From Theodoxus fluviatilis (lineage: Eukaryota; Mollusca; Gastropoda; Cycloneritida; Neritidae), in assembly GCA_034096865.1 (NCBI GenBank), contig JAWQFJ010020256.1, forward strand, positions 26,001 to 90,000: a stretch of DNA of 64,000 nucleotides. The letters are read 5' to 3'. The notes below the pieces were generated by a model, which did not search any database, had not been told where the DNA came from, and saw only the letters and a list, made by a program, of their open reading frames with translations. Below are positions 11,926 to 23,224 of the stretch, one piece after another; position 1 is the first letter of the stretch; each line of letters opens with the position of its first letter. A program made the translations under genes and the position numbers.

Positions 11926-13751
11926 AAATTGTTCTTTAATTTTACATGCTTCTGGCCTATTACAACCTAATTATGTGCACAGTTCAGTGGTTGTGAGAGA
12001 GAACGTGTGTGTGTGTGTGTGCTTGTTTGCTTGTGTGTGTGAGAGAGAGAGGGGGGGGACTGAAACACATATATACACGGAGGTAGTTTAGAGCTGAATG
12101 TTCTTCGTGTCAATAATCAGGATGTTCAACATCATGTTGCAAAAATTCTTAATGAGCTGTTAGTTATTAGTAATCTTTGTTGACACAAGTAGATCTGTAG
12201 AAGGGAAAGTGGCAGGTCTTTCCCTGAAACACATCAGTTTCTTGCAGTTTTATTTCTGGTATGATTTTCAGAATTGCTGTTGTTCAAAGCCAATGTAAGG
12301 AATACAAAAAAGGATAGTTGATTTAGACTGAAGACTTTGCTACCAACATGCCCAGAATCATTTTCCTCAAGTTTTCTCTGCCACTTACAAACTACAAGTT
12401 TCTGATACCAATGAACTTATTGCTACAGTATGCTTACAGAAGTTACTGCCTTTTTTCTAACTTGTAACTCTCATACTAGTCATAGGTGCACACATATCCT
12501 AACAATTCTGACTTTCATGTGATACTCTTACATCTCAATATCTCAATGTGTATTGTTGCTGTAATTGCTGAAAACCCACATGACTTATCAGAAGCAGGCA
12601 TGATAGGACTGGGAAAAGGGTTGATTGACTGCATGACACTGCTTCAACATGACCTTTTAGTTGTCCTCACACTTGCTACTCCATCATGATAGGACATCCA
12701 CTTTCCCTCAAAGTCATTAGGAAGCCTATGCCTTGCTGCAGAGAGCAGTGCCCATTGCTTGCAGTGGAAGTTAGGCTGCAGGGGCCATGAACCTCTGCTC
12801 CCTCATGTCTGATGACATTTTCTGTCTCCAGCAGCCCTCATGTATTTCAAAGCTAGCAACATTGGCACCAGAGCCGGAGCAGACGTGGGAAGAGCTCAAC
12901 TTGACGTCAGCCCCACAAACAGCGGGCCTTCATTTTGCAGTTTTCCACACATCCAGCATCCTTGCCTTGCCCAAGGCCTGTCAAGTTTCGAGGAGCGGCT
13001 GTCAAGAGTCTGGCAAAAGGCACCACCTGGACATCACAGTCATGCCACAGAGCATCCTCGTTGACATCCTTACAGTATGCAGTTGCTGACTGCCCCACCA
13101 AGCCATCAGGTTGAATGTTGTATGTCCCATGAATCATGTTGGGAGCCGCTGGCCCCTCAGATGCGCAAATTTACCAGGGAGGGCTTGTTTTTTCAGGCGA
13201 TATTCCAAGTACAAGATCAGTCTATGTTAACAACATTCCTGAGGGAACATCCGACGAGCTTCTGCAAGTCCTATTCCCATGCTGCATAAACGTCCTGAAA
13301 CCAGAGGAAAGTGAGGGATCGAGCACTGGGTAAGTGAAGCGGAGAAGCAGCTCGATGAGTTCCCGAGCGGGCATTTTTTCATGACCCAGCCCACCAGGCA
13401 CTTGACCCAGTCTCACCCTCTGTCCTCCTTGTCAGGAGTGGGATGTTCATCAGCACAGACAGCAAGGTGGATCTTCAAGCTGCCCTCTGGGCTCCAGATA
13501 TACAACTCTCTTGGCAGGGAAGCCTCACAGCATTACAGCAGTGAACCAGTCTGGGTCTAAGCCAGTCCTACCCGATGAATGTTCTCATTATGCTTGGATT
13601 CCTTATGTTCTAGGGCTGTTGAGGAACACTCCCTCACATGCACACCTTGCCACAACACCATAGCATGCACTGCATCTTCTTTGGGTCAAGATATGAAGCA
13701 AGGGATTTCTATTCTTTGCAGACTTTTACCTAAGACACGTGATTTCTTAGG

Positions 13752-13811
<60 letters not shown>

Positions 13812-15468
13812 CATCAAACTGAACTAAAAATGATATTTTAAACCTTTTAGGGAAATGCTTTTCATACATGAGTCTATAATATTTTTCAGCTGTTATACCA
13901 CATAGCTGTGGGAGAGGTTTAGCTCTTTACATTGCCGTAAAGGAAGAATGCAGTATGTAGCATGATGCGCTATATGTACTCAAATCTTTGTCAAATTCCA
14001 GCTTTTCTTTCTGACACTCATCAGAGGGTTGTTTTTATTTTCCCCTCCTGTTTCTTTTTTCTTTACTTTTTCTCTCTCTTTTTACCTTGTCCTTTTTGAC
14101 TCACATGCGAAGCAAAAGTGAGTCTATGTACTGAGCCGTGTCGTCCGTCCGGGCGTCCGTCCGTCCGGGCGTCCGTCCGTCCGGGCGTCCGTCCGTCCGT
14201 CCGTCCGGCCGGGCGTAAAAACCTTAAACGTTGGATTTTTCTCGGAGACTATTAAGTCTATCAACACCAAATGTGGCATGATGGTGTATGATGACAAGGC
14301 CTCAAAAAACATACATAGTGACTTGACCTTGCTTCAAGGTCAAGGTCACAGGAGCCATAAATGTGGTCTCAAAAACAGTCATTTTTCACATTTTCCCAAT
14401 TTTCTCCCACGTTATTGAGAATGGCGACCTTAGCTACAAGTGGTATATAGGTCAAAGCAAGCCCTATCTTTTTATACCAGTTTGGTTGACCTTGCTTCAA
14501 GGTCAAGGTCACAGGAGCTCTTCAAAGTTGGATTGTATACATATTTTGAAGTGACCTTGACCCTGAACTATGGAAGATAACTGTTTCAAACTTAATAATT
14601 ATGTGGGGCACATGTTATACTTTCATCATGAGACACATTTGTTCACATATCATCAAGGTCAAGGTCACTTTGACCCTTATGAAATGTGACCAAAATGGGG
14701 TAGTGAACCACTAAAAGTGACTATATCTCATGGTAGAAAGTGCCAATAAGCACCATTGTGCTTCCTATGTCTTGAATTAACAGCTTTGTGTTGCATGACC
14801 TTGGATGACCTTGACCTTGGGTCAAGGTCACATGTATTTTGGTAGGAAAAATGTGTAAAGCATTTCTTTGTGTATGATGTCATTGGTAGGTTTAGTTGTT
14901 TGACCTTGACCTTGAAGGTCACCTGAAGGTCAAGGTCATATAAAGGTCAAGGTCAAGCATGTGAGTCGTATGGGCTTTGCCCTTCTTGTTTTAAAAATAG
15001 AAATATAGGACAGAAGAGAAAGTCACAAAATGAAGGTTTTTTCATAGGAAAATCATATATGCATTTTTTTACACATAATCTGTCATGTAATTTGGTGAAT
15101 TATACACATTTGTGGCTGATGCAAAATAGAATTAATGGGGAAATGGTCTTCAGGCTTGCATTGGCAGTGCTGCTCTTTAGTTAGCATTATAGACAACTAA
15201 TCAATCATGGTAAGAATTTTCAGATCAGGTACGTTAGTTTTGTTGGCCTGTTCAAGGTAAGTGGCACTGCATTTTAAATCAACCTGCAATGCTGCATCCT
15301 TGTTTATTGGGGGCTATGCCCAAAACGTTTGCTTCTATACTAAACCAGTGATTCCAACATCTCCCAGTGATCTTAATGATCATTTTTTGTTTTGTCTTCT
15401 GGAATCCAGCTGTCTTTTACTTACATTCTACTGTCTGTTGAAAATTCCACATGGCCTTCTTTCCCAGC

Positions 15469-15505
<37 letters not shown>

Positions 15506-15521
15506 CCTCTCTGTCTCTCTG

Positions 15522-15611
<90 letters not shown>

Positions 15612-18272
15612 TCCCCCAACCCCCCACCCCCACCCCCCTCCCTTTTTCTCTCTCTCCTCTCTCTCATGCACACATGTGTACATGCCAATTACTGAGAAGA
15701 GTGGAATTGAAATCACATGTGAACACTTTTTCCTCAGCCTGCTCTGATTTCTATGAAGATGACTATTTCCAGTCTACAAAACTGTCGCTAGTGTAGGGCT
15801 GGAGGTGCAGTTGGCCTTGTGCTGTGCCAGACAGTCTTATGGACCAGTGCTGTGCTTGCAGGGCGGCCATTCTGGAGTGCCTGGACAAGCATTCAGCTGC
15901 AAGCGTGATGAAGAGCTACCAGCATGTGCAGATTGGCTCCAATGTGCTGCCCCTCTCCCTCTGTTCCGAACACAAGGAAGCCAGTGCCTTCAGTGAGTGC
16001 CAGCTCAGCCCCCATTTCTCTGTAGTCTGTCTGTCTATCTGTCTGTGTGTCTGTCTGTCTGTCTGCCTGTCTGTCTGTTGGCCTGTCTGTCTGTCTGTCT
16101 GTCTGTTGGCCTGTGTGTCTGTCTGTTGGCCTGTCTGTCTGTCTGTCTTTCTCTCTGTCTCTCTGTCTGTCTGCCTGTCTGTCTGTTGGCCTGTCTGTCT
16201 GTCTGTCTGTTGGCCTGTGTGACTGTCTGTCTGTCTGTCTGTCTGTTGTCTGTTGGCCTGTCTGTCTGTCTGACTGTCTGTCTGTCTGTCTGAATGTCCA
16301 GTTTTTTCTTTTCTCTTTTCTTCTTTTATTTCCTCCTTTCTTTCCTTTCTCCTCTCTTCCATATGTACTCACTTTTGTTGTAGGCACAATTTCAACCATT
16401 CTATGACACTGTTAATCAGTTTGTAAATATGACATGAAGAGTTTCAGGAATCTGCACGTGACTGATATAATCAAGACTTCCACAGTGTTGGATCTGTAAA
16501 AATTGATCAGACATACAGTTACAACACGTTAACATTTGAATCTGGAGACATTTGGTGCACACAGTAATTTCTGACACTTGTTTATGTGCAGTTGATGAGC
16601 TGGACAAGAAAAAGAGGGAGGAGGAGGCCAAGGCTGAGAGAAAAGAGGGTGAGGAAAAGATGAAGGAGGGTGAAGACAAGGATGATGATAAGGAACGGGA
16701 CCGGGAGAGCCGGCACAGTGACCGACACAGTGACCACAAGAGCACCAGTGTGGACCGGGAGCACTACAAGAAGAAGCCCCTGGGCTACCACCCTTACTCC
16801 CGCAGTGGATCCTCCTACAGACCCAGCCGTGGGGGACGCTACTACTCCACAGACCGCTATCAGGACCAGGGTCGCAGCTACTCAGACCGACGGGAGACAG
16901 AGGCGCTGAAGGACCGGATCGCCCTGTTGCAGGAGAACATCAGCATGCTGACCCAGAGCGTGACACCCATAATTATGGGAGCAGCAGGAGCAATGGGAGG
17001 AGGCATGAGCAAGCGCCACCGTCCCAGCGAGAGCAGTCGCTATGGTGGCAGTGGTGGCTATGGTAGTCGTGATGGCTATGGTAGTCGTGATGGCTATGGT
17101 AGTCGTGATGGCTATGGTAGTCGTGATGGCTATGGTAGTCGTGATGAGTATGCCCCCAGCCGGTACAGCTCCCGAGACTATGGATCTTCCTATGGGTGAG
17201 TTGATGTTCACACAGTTTTTCCTGTAGATGGCCTAGATCCAGTCCATAAAGTTTCATCAACATATCTGAAGTTTTGTTACTTAATTTTTCTGAGAATGCC
17301 CATGGAACTCAGTCAGTGACTTTCAAGTTCTGTGTCTGTCAGTTTTTGACTCACATGCGAAGCAAAAAGTGAGTCTATGTACTCACCCGTGTTGTCCGTC
17401 CGGGCGTCCGGGTGTCCGTAAAAAACTTAACCGTTGGATTTTTCTCGGAGACTATTAAGTCTATCAACACCCAATTTTGCATGTTGGTGTATGATGACAA
17501 GGCGTAAAAAAATTACATAGTGACTTGACCTTGCTTCAAGGTCAAGGTCGCAGGGGCGTAAATGTTGTCTAAAAAACAGCCATTTTTCACATTTTCCCAA
17601 TTTTCTCTGAAGTTTTTGAGATTGGATACCTGACCTATATATGGTATACAGGGCAAAGTAATCCCTATCTTTTGATACCAGTTTGATTGACCTTGCTTCA
17701 AGGTCAAGGTCACAGAAGCTCTTTAAAGTTGGATTGTATACATATTTTGAAGTGACCTTGACCGTGACCTATGGAAGATAACTATTCCAAACTTCATAAC
17801 ATTGTAGTACACATGTTATACTTTCATACTAGGTCACCCGTGTCGTCTGTCCGGGCGTCCTGTTGTCCGTAAAAAAAACTTAAACGTTGGATTTTTCTCG
17901 GAGACTATTAAGTCTATCGATACCCAATTTGGCATGATGGTGTATGATGACAAGGCATAAAAAAACATACATAGTGACTTGACCTTGCTTCAAGGTCAAG
18001 GTCGCAGGGGCCGTAAATGTTGTCTAAAAAACAGCCATTTTTCACAACCTCTCAGCATGTGAGTCGTGTGGGCTTTGCCCTTCTTGTTGCAGAATGCTGT
18101 CATTGTCATTGCAGAGCTGAACATTGTTGATGCCCATATAGCTCTGTGCCCTTGTTGCAGGGGGAGTAGTGCTTGGGGAGAGGGAACCAGGTCGACATAT
18201 GACAGCTCATCCAGGAAGCGTTCCTACAACTGGGATGATGACTCTGGAGGTCGGGATTACCGGAAATACTGA
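8196..18272 (+). CDS. RNA-binding-like nuclear protein, RRM-like + Y/G/S/R tail (partial)
   Basis: Multi-exon gene, 5' part not found. Phase-consistent exons: 8196-8326, 11411-11479, 12832-? (donor not resolved; frame open to 13061), 13197-13329 (or from 13161), 13436-13540, 15862-15992, 16592-17195, 18161-18272 (stop). Exon 13197 encodes [20 protein letters not shown], like the first strand and helix of an RRM. The next exon gives [16 protein letters not shown], like strand 3 and helix 2, but the RNP1 aromatics are poor, so this is a quasi-RRM. Then come an acidic K/E/D segment, an RS-like [12 protein letters not shown] stretch, and a tail with five YGSRDG/E repeats ending RDYRKY. The composition suggests an hnRNP- or splicing-related nuclear protein. 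I do not recognise the orthologue. Introns hold many transposons. Confidence 0.65.
9123..9700 (+). repeat. Imperfect tandem duplication split by a MITE
   Basis: A unit of about 165 bp starting ATCATGCCAG and including AATTCACATGTACGCACTTT occurs at about 9123-9290, again at about 9496-9664, and starts a third time near 9668. The TA-flanked MITE sits after the first unit. Confidence 0.65.
9291..9483. mobile_element. MITE with TA target duplication (mariner/pogo-like)
   Basis: 193-bp element. The ends CAGTAGTCGCCGCTTAT and its reverse complement are perfect for 17 bp, then continue with a small gap. TA flanks both sides (9289-9290 and 9484-9485). No coding capacity. TA target and CAG-type ends fit the Tc1/mariner/pogo group. 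Confidence 0.75.
10674..10954. mobile_element. Foldback MITE, copy A
   Basis: Long inverted repeats of about 75 bp: GGAAAGGCTTCCAGAGAC at the left, and its reverse complement ending at 10954. Both arms contain CAGCCAAGCTGGTGGG. A related, shorter copy lies at 29762-29945. Target duplication not resolved. Confidence 0.65.
11669..11923. repeat. GT-rich then GA dinucleotide repeats
   Basis: Interrupted GTGTGT arrays (about 11669-11815) run into an almost pure GA array (11840-11923). A smaller GT/GA array lies at about 12006-12058. All are in an intron of the RNA-binding gene. Confidence 0.95.
13757..13808. repeat. TA dinucleotide repeat
   Basis: Pure TA array of about 26 units in the intron after exon 13436-13540. 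Confidence 0.95.
14093..14990 (+). mobile_element. Dispersed element, copy 4
   Basis: Full-length, close to copies 1, 3 and 7. It has one of the longest CGTC/CGGG tracts (about 14142-14215). It lies in the intron before the 15862 exon of the RNA-binding gene, in the gene's own orientation. Confidence 0.85.
15469..15665. repeat. Poly-C then CT dinucleotide repeat
   Basis: About 32 C (15471-15502), CTGT/CT units, then a CT array to about 15607 and C-rich text to 15665. It generates spurious SLSLSL and RERERE frames. Confidence 0.95.
16023..16293. repeat. CTGT tetranucleotide array with TGTTGGC interruptions
   Basis: CTGT units broken regularly by TTGGCCTGT, giving a higher-order pattern. It begins only about 30 bp after the donor of the exon ending 15992 and ends in a pyrimidine-rich stretch. 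All of it is intronic. Confidence 0.95.
17343..18088 (+). mobile_element. Dispersed element, copy 5 (dimeric variant)
   Basis: Divergent copy containing a second internal start. After about 470 bp the text reads CTTTCATACTAGGTCACCCG and then repeats the CGTC tract and following block before the usual GCATGTGAGTC...GGGCTTTGCCCTTCTTGTT end. It fills most of the last intron of the RNA-binding gene, ending about 70 bp before the final exon at 18161. Confidence 0.8.
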
Positions 18273-18426
18273 CCTCTCCTGAGTAAGTACTTCCTAATGT
18301 GGTGGTTATTAATCATGACCTTTCTGTTGTCTGGGAGTCAGTAGTGCAATGGACTACTTTCAATGCATTTCCAGGATTGCTTATCTCAACTTTATTGGAT
18401 AGTTGTTGAAGAAGAAGTGCAGAGAA

Positions 18427-18432
18427 AATAAA
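18427..18432 (+). promoter_or_regulatory. Possible polyadenylation signal AATAAA
   Basis: AATAAA lies 155 bp after the stop of the RNA-binding gene (18272) and upstream of element copy 6. It is the nearest canonical signal; usage is inferred. Confidence 0.35.
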
Positions 18433-18490
18433 ATTGGCAACAATGCAATGAAATGTAGTTATGACAGGGAACACAGCAAGTTACAGGCAG

Positions 18491-19621
18491 TTTTATTGAC
18501 TCACATGCGAAGCAAAAGTGAGTCTATGTACTCACCCGTGTCATCCGTCCGGACATCCGGGCGTCCGTGAAAAACTTTAATGTTGGATTTTTCTAGGAGA
18601 CTATTAAGTCTATCAACACCCAATTTGGCATGATGGTGTATGATGACAAGGCGTCAAAAAACACACATAGTGACTTGACCTTGCTTCAAGGTCAAGGTCG
18701 CAGGGGCTAAAAAACAGCCATTTTTCACATTTTCCCAATTTCCTCTGAAGTTTTTGAGATTGGATACCTGTCCTATATATGGTGTATAGGGCAAAACAAT
18801 CCCTATCTTTTGATACCAGTTTGATTGACCTTGCTTCAAGGTCAAGGTCACAGGAGGTCTTTAAAGTTGGATTGTATACATATTTTGAAGTGACCTTGAC
18901 CGTGAACTATGGAAGATAACTCTTCCAAACTTCATAACATTGTAGTACACATGTTATACTTTCATACTAGGTCACTTGTGTCGTCCGTCCAGGCGTCCGG
19001 GCGTCCTGTAATCCGTAAAAAAAAACTTTAACGTTGGATTTTTCTCAGATACTATTAAGTCTATCAACACCCAATTTGGCATGATCGTGTAGTATGACAA
19101 GGCGTCAAAAAACTTACAAAGTGACTTGACTGCTTCAAGGTCAAGGTCACAGGAGCTCTTTAAGTTGGATTGTATATATATTTTGAAGTAACCTTGACCC
19201 GGAACTATGGAAGATAACTCTTCCAAACTTCATAACATTGTAGTACACATGTTATACTTTCATCATGAGACACATTTGGTCACATATCATCAAGGTCAAG
19301 GTCACTTTGACCCTTATGAAATGTGACCAAAATGGGGTAGTGAACCACTAAAAGTGACCATATTTCATGGTAGAAAGTGCCAATAAGCACCATTGTGCTT
19401 CCTATGTCTTGAATTAACAGCTTTGTGTTGCATGACCTTGGATGACCTTGACCTTGGGTCAAGGTCACATGTATTTTGGTAGGAAAAATGTGTAAAGCAG
19501 TTCTTAGTGTATGATGTCATTGCTAGGTTTAGTTGGTTGACCTTGAAGGTCACCTGAAGGTCAAGGTCATGTAAAGGTCAAGGTCAAGCATGTGAGTCGT
19601 ATGGGCTTTGCCCTTCTTGTT
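18491..19621 (+). mobile_element. Dispersed element, copy 6 (dimeric variant)
   Basis: Same dimeric architecture as the copy at 17343: CTTTCATACTAGGTCACTTG at about 18959-18978 leads into a second CGTC tract, but here the second half is complete to the normal right end. The two dimers flank the final exon of the RNA-binding gene. Confidence 0.8.
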
Positions 19622-19704
19622 GATATGGTCAATATGCATAATTTTGCTGGTGCTAGAGTAGTGTAAGAGTGTTTTGAGGTGGATGCCTCCTGGGAACTGT
19701 ACAA

Positions 19705-19938
19705 GGCCCGTATTCACAACGGCGATTTATCGGCGATTTATTTTAACTCCGATTTATCTCTAAACTCAGATGATTCCAACTGTCTGTTCCGCTCTCCCTT
19801 GGCTGGAAACCAGTATATATAGCAAAGCGCAACCTAGGATCCTCTGACGAGCGTACCTTATCTAACCGATCAAGATAACGCGGGGCTAGGGGATAAATCG
19901 AGTGTTAAAAAGATAAATCGCCGTTGTGAATACGGGCC
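19705..19938. mobile_element. MITE with GGCCCGTATTCACAACGGCG ends
   Basis: 234-bp element. Left end GGCCCGTATTCACAACGGCG and right end CGCCGTTGTGAATACGGGCC are exact reverse complements for at least 20 bp and continue into GATTTATC/GATAAATC. No coding capacity. GGCCCGTATTCAC-type ends are common in animal MITEs; I could not assign the superfamily or the target duplication. Confidence 0.7.
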
Positions 19939-19939
19939 C

Positions 19940-21589
19940 AGAATTTTAACTTTTGGTCAGACTGAACACTTGTAGAAAACTTGTTTGCTGCAGCCTCTCA
20001 TGTGTTTCACACATGGTAATAAATGCAGTCAGATATATATGATATCAAAATGTTCATAGCAGGAAAGAAGATGAGTCATTTTCATGAATTTGAAGCTTCT
20101 CACTCCTTTACTAGAAGGAGCAGGTGGCATCGAATCAAATTGAGGTCTTTTTCTTTTTCTTTTTCAGATTGGTCATATCTCTGCATCAGTTACCATGTTT
20201 CTCCATCGCCACCTTTTCATCAATGCTGGTTGTTGTATTTGTTGTGCTGGAGATCCTTCTCAGCAATACTGTTTCTTAGGGAGGGTGGTATGCTTCTGTA
20301 GGGTTGATTTGTCATCTTGATTGTAACAGTCTCTTCCCCAGTCACATCATAGATCCGTATTAATGTGTGAGCTCTGCTTGAAAGAAGTAGTTTTATGTAT
20401 GGTAGCAGAATGGCTTAGTGTTATTCTGTTGGGGAGGTGTTTGGTTGACTTGGGTTTTGTTGTGGCTGTTTGTCATGAAGCTGAGGCTCATTATGACACA
20501 TGCATTTTTTAATCTAATGAATTTTATGGTGCTTGAGAGGGGATGGTGTTCTTCATTTGATTTGCATGGATAATACAAATATTGAATTTTTTTAAGAGCA
20601 CAAAGAACTCACTGCAGATGTGCTGGAGAAAGATGGACTTGGTGCATGAACTGAATTATCACTCCATTACTAAACTATGCCCTGGAGAACTGTTTTGAGC
20701 CTGCAGCAAGGACATTCATATCTGTGCATACCAAAGTGTTTCAAGTCTCCAAGTCCCTTAGCAATGAAAGGAACATATCCAGGGCTCCAAAAGGACGAAC
20801 TCTAGTCTCTTTTGCCTTCCAATATTGGCCACATACTTATTCCTATTTACTGAGACACACTTCTACCTGTTCCCAATTCCCCCCCCAAAATGTGTTGCTC
20901 CAGGTTTTAAAAGAGGAAAATATATCTGTGGGAAGCTTGTCCTTTTTGTCAACATTCTGTCACACACATTGCAAGATCTGGAATGTTGGAATTTTATTTC
21001 TCAACTGTGAAGCTATGTGTTTGTGTCAATCTCCCAGTATGGGTGGAGGTCGGGTGTGTAGGGCAGATGAACAAGTTGGCTTGATTTTTTTATAATCCAC
21101 ATGAAGTCTTATGTATCCATCGCTGGCATATTTGTTATTGCATCACCAACATTTTGAATGCAGTTATCTATGATTCAATAGTTTCTTTGAGGAAGAGATT
21201 GGAGGGTTTTTCTGGAATCTAGAGGGCTTGCAGGCACAAGTACAGAAGGAAGACCTTGGCTAATTGAGTAGCACTAATTTGGTTTTAGATCACTTGGTTC
21301 TTGCTTTTTGTGATAGTAAATGTGCTTTTTTATGATGTGGTGCCAGCATAGTCTCCATAATAAGGCACTTGTATCAAGAATTCACTTAAATTGTTCAACA
21401 CTGGCATTGCTGTGTTTGTTGTTTTTCATGCTTGTATTGAAGTTGACTGGTTAAATGCAGCAAGTCCTGTGTGATGTTACCAGGTCAGATTTGCATAAAG
21501 GATGTCAGTGTTGCTGTGTCATCTTCAATATAGTGGGGGGAAGTAATATGCAACTGGACAATTTTTCTTTGTGCTTGCATTTGCGTGCG

Positions 21590-21640
<51 letters not shown>

Positions 21641-22086
21641 CACCACCCCCCCCCCCCCCCCCCCCCCCCAAGTTGATACAGGTCATCTGACTGACCCAAA
21701 ATTTTGCTGCTGACCCTTCACTTTTTTTGTTAGCTGCTGGGGAAAAAAATTTTCACACACAATCTTCCACTAGAATCGATAATAACTGGAATGGAATTTT
21801 ATGTATACAAAACTTTTTCATAGTATTCCAAACTTTTTTAATTTAAATGCAAAACATCTTTTTTACATGTCTACAAGACTGCAACCTTTCTTTGAACTAA
21901 ACTTTTAAAAATTCCTACCGACATACCCTAAGATTTATGGCCATGTTACTTGAACCTTTTTTCTTTTTCTTTTTTTTGGGGGAGGGTGTGTGATTGGACA
22001 TGGACAACTCCAGGGTGTTTTCTTTGGTCTGTTCCATGATCTCCTCTATGAACCATGTTATGATTTTGATATACAAGCAACAACAA
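19940..22086. other. Intergenic DNA, no gene recognised
   Basis: AT-rich text with no recognisable domain on either strand. It includes a CA array (about 21591-21638) followed by poly-C (about 21644-21670). It may include distal 3' UTR of the RNA-binding gene. Confidence 0.4.
21587..21670. repeat. CA dinucleotide then poly-C
   Basis: CA array followed by about 26 C. Confidence 0.95.
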
Positions 22087-22090
22087 TTAA

Positions 22091-23195
22091 CTCATTGCTT
22101 ACGCAGGGATAGCATTAGGAAATTTACCTCTGTACGCAGTGTTTTTTTAAGTTTTCAAAAAATCGTACAAAGTCCAAATTTTGAATAACTGTTTAATATT
22201 TGGTACCACAAGAAAGAAAATCATTTGCACTTTCTAGCTGAAGTGCTGGATAGTTACAATATGCAGTAAGAAAATTGGGGATTTTTTTTTTTTAACACCA
22301 GGTACATGCAATTTTTTTATTTTTTATTTTTTACACCTAATGTATTGTACTAATAGTCAAGAGATAGATTTTGCACAACAGTTCTGAAATCAGTATTTCC
22401 ACATCAAACTATATTGATGAATGATTGACTACAGGATAAAAAAATGCTTGAAAATGATTTTTTTTAGCAAGTCAGAGAGGTGAAATCAGAAAATATACAC
22501 TTACTCACTGCAATCTGTCTCTGTCTGAATAGAAGAAAAGTCTCAAAATGGCCTTCTGAGAGAAAGAAGGCGCCCTACTCGGCATAGTCCTCTTTTGTGT
22601 GGTACAGTTCATTGGAGGAGTAGAGAAGGTTTTCGGCATCCTCTGCATCCGAATCGATGTCTGTGTCTGCTGTAAACACCGTTTCTATCTCTTCCTCTCT
22701 CTCTGACGACGACGAAGTCGATTCGTCTTCGCTGTCAGCCACGAAGTCGATTCGTCTTCGCTGTCAGCCACCGCTTCATTCTCGTTGACTGGGACTATTT
22801 CCGCATCAATCATAAAGATCTTCAGAAGTCCAATATCCACCTAGATCTTCAGTATCAGACCCTTCTTCCATCCACACTTCTAATACTTCGTCATTTTCAT
22901 CACCGCGCGATCTCCTTCGACAACGCGACGCCATGTCGACAAGCGCCTAAACACGACGTAGGGTGAGCGTAGCTTCTACTACATCTAGCTTTCTCACTGG
23001 GACTATACTAAAGAAAAGGTAACTCCTGCGAACACAAATTGGTTAGAGAATAAAGAGCTGTACGATTTACTTCCCTTGAAACAGCCACGGAGATAGGAAA
23101 AATTCATTACGGCGACCGCAACACGTAGTTGAGCTGCGTAGCCAAAGGGTGTTGGCGTCATCGCAACCACGTGGTTGAGCTGCGTAAGCAATGAG
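22091..23195. mobile_element. piggyBac-like non-autonomous element, TTAA flanks
   Basis: Perfect 16-bp terminal inverted repeats: CTCATTGCTTACGCAG at 22091-22106 and its reverse complement at 23180-23195. They are flanked by TTAA at 22087-22090 and 23196-23199, the target duplication typical of piggyBac elements. The right side also has a subterminal duplicate of GTTGAGCTGCGTA (about 23128-23140 and 23174-23186). It is 1105 bp, too short for a full transposase, and holds a broken acidic reading frame on the minus strand. Confidence 0.8.
22562..22934 (-). pseudogene. Broken acidic ORF inside the TTAA element
   Basis: An ATG at 22934 opens a 42-codon frame (MASRCRRRSRGDENDEVLEV and on) ending at 22806. 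Acidic D/E/S-rich coding potential continues in shifted frames to a stop near 22562 (final residues ...HTKEDYAE). A 29-bp tandem duplication (22713-22741 and 22742-22770) breaks the frame. An Arg-rich start followed by acidic residues is common at the N-terminus of piggyBac transposases, so this is probably the relic of one. No catalytic domain remains. Confidence 0.45.
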
Positions 23196-23224
23196 TTAAC
23201 CTCTTCCCTGCCACACCCACAAAT

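Noticed and set aside
15261..15747. Long overlapping frames of SLSLSL, RERERE and poly-Pro
   Set aside because: Pure products of the CT and poly-C repeats, open in every frame on both strands.
15893..16406. QTDRQTDR and SVCLSVCL frames
   Set aside because: Translation of the CTGT array. Only 15862-15992 is a supported exon there.
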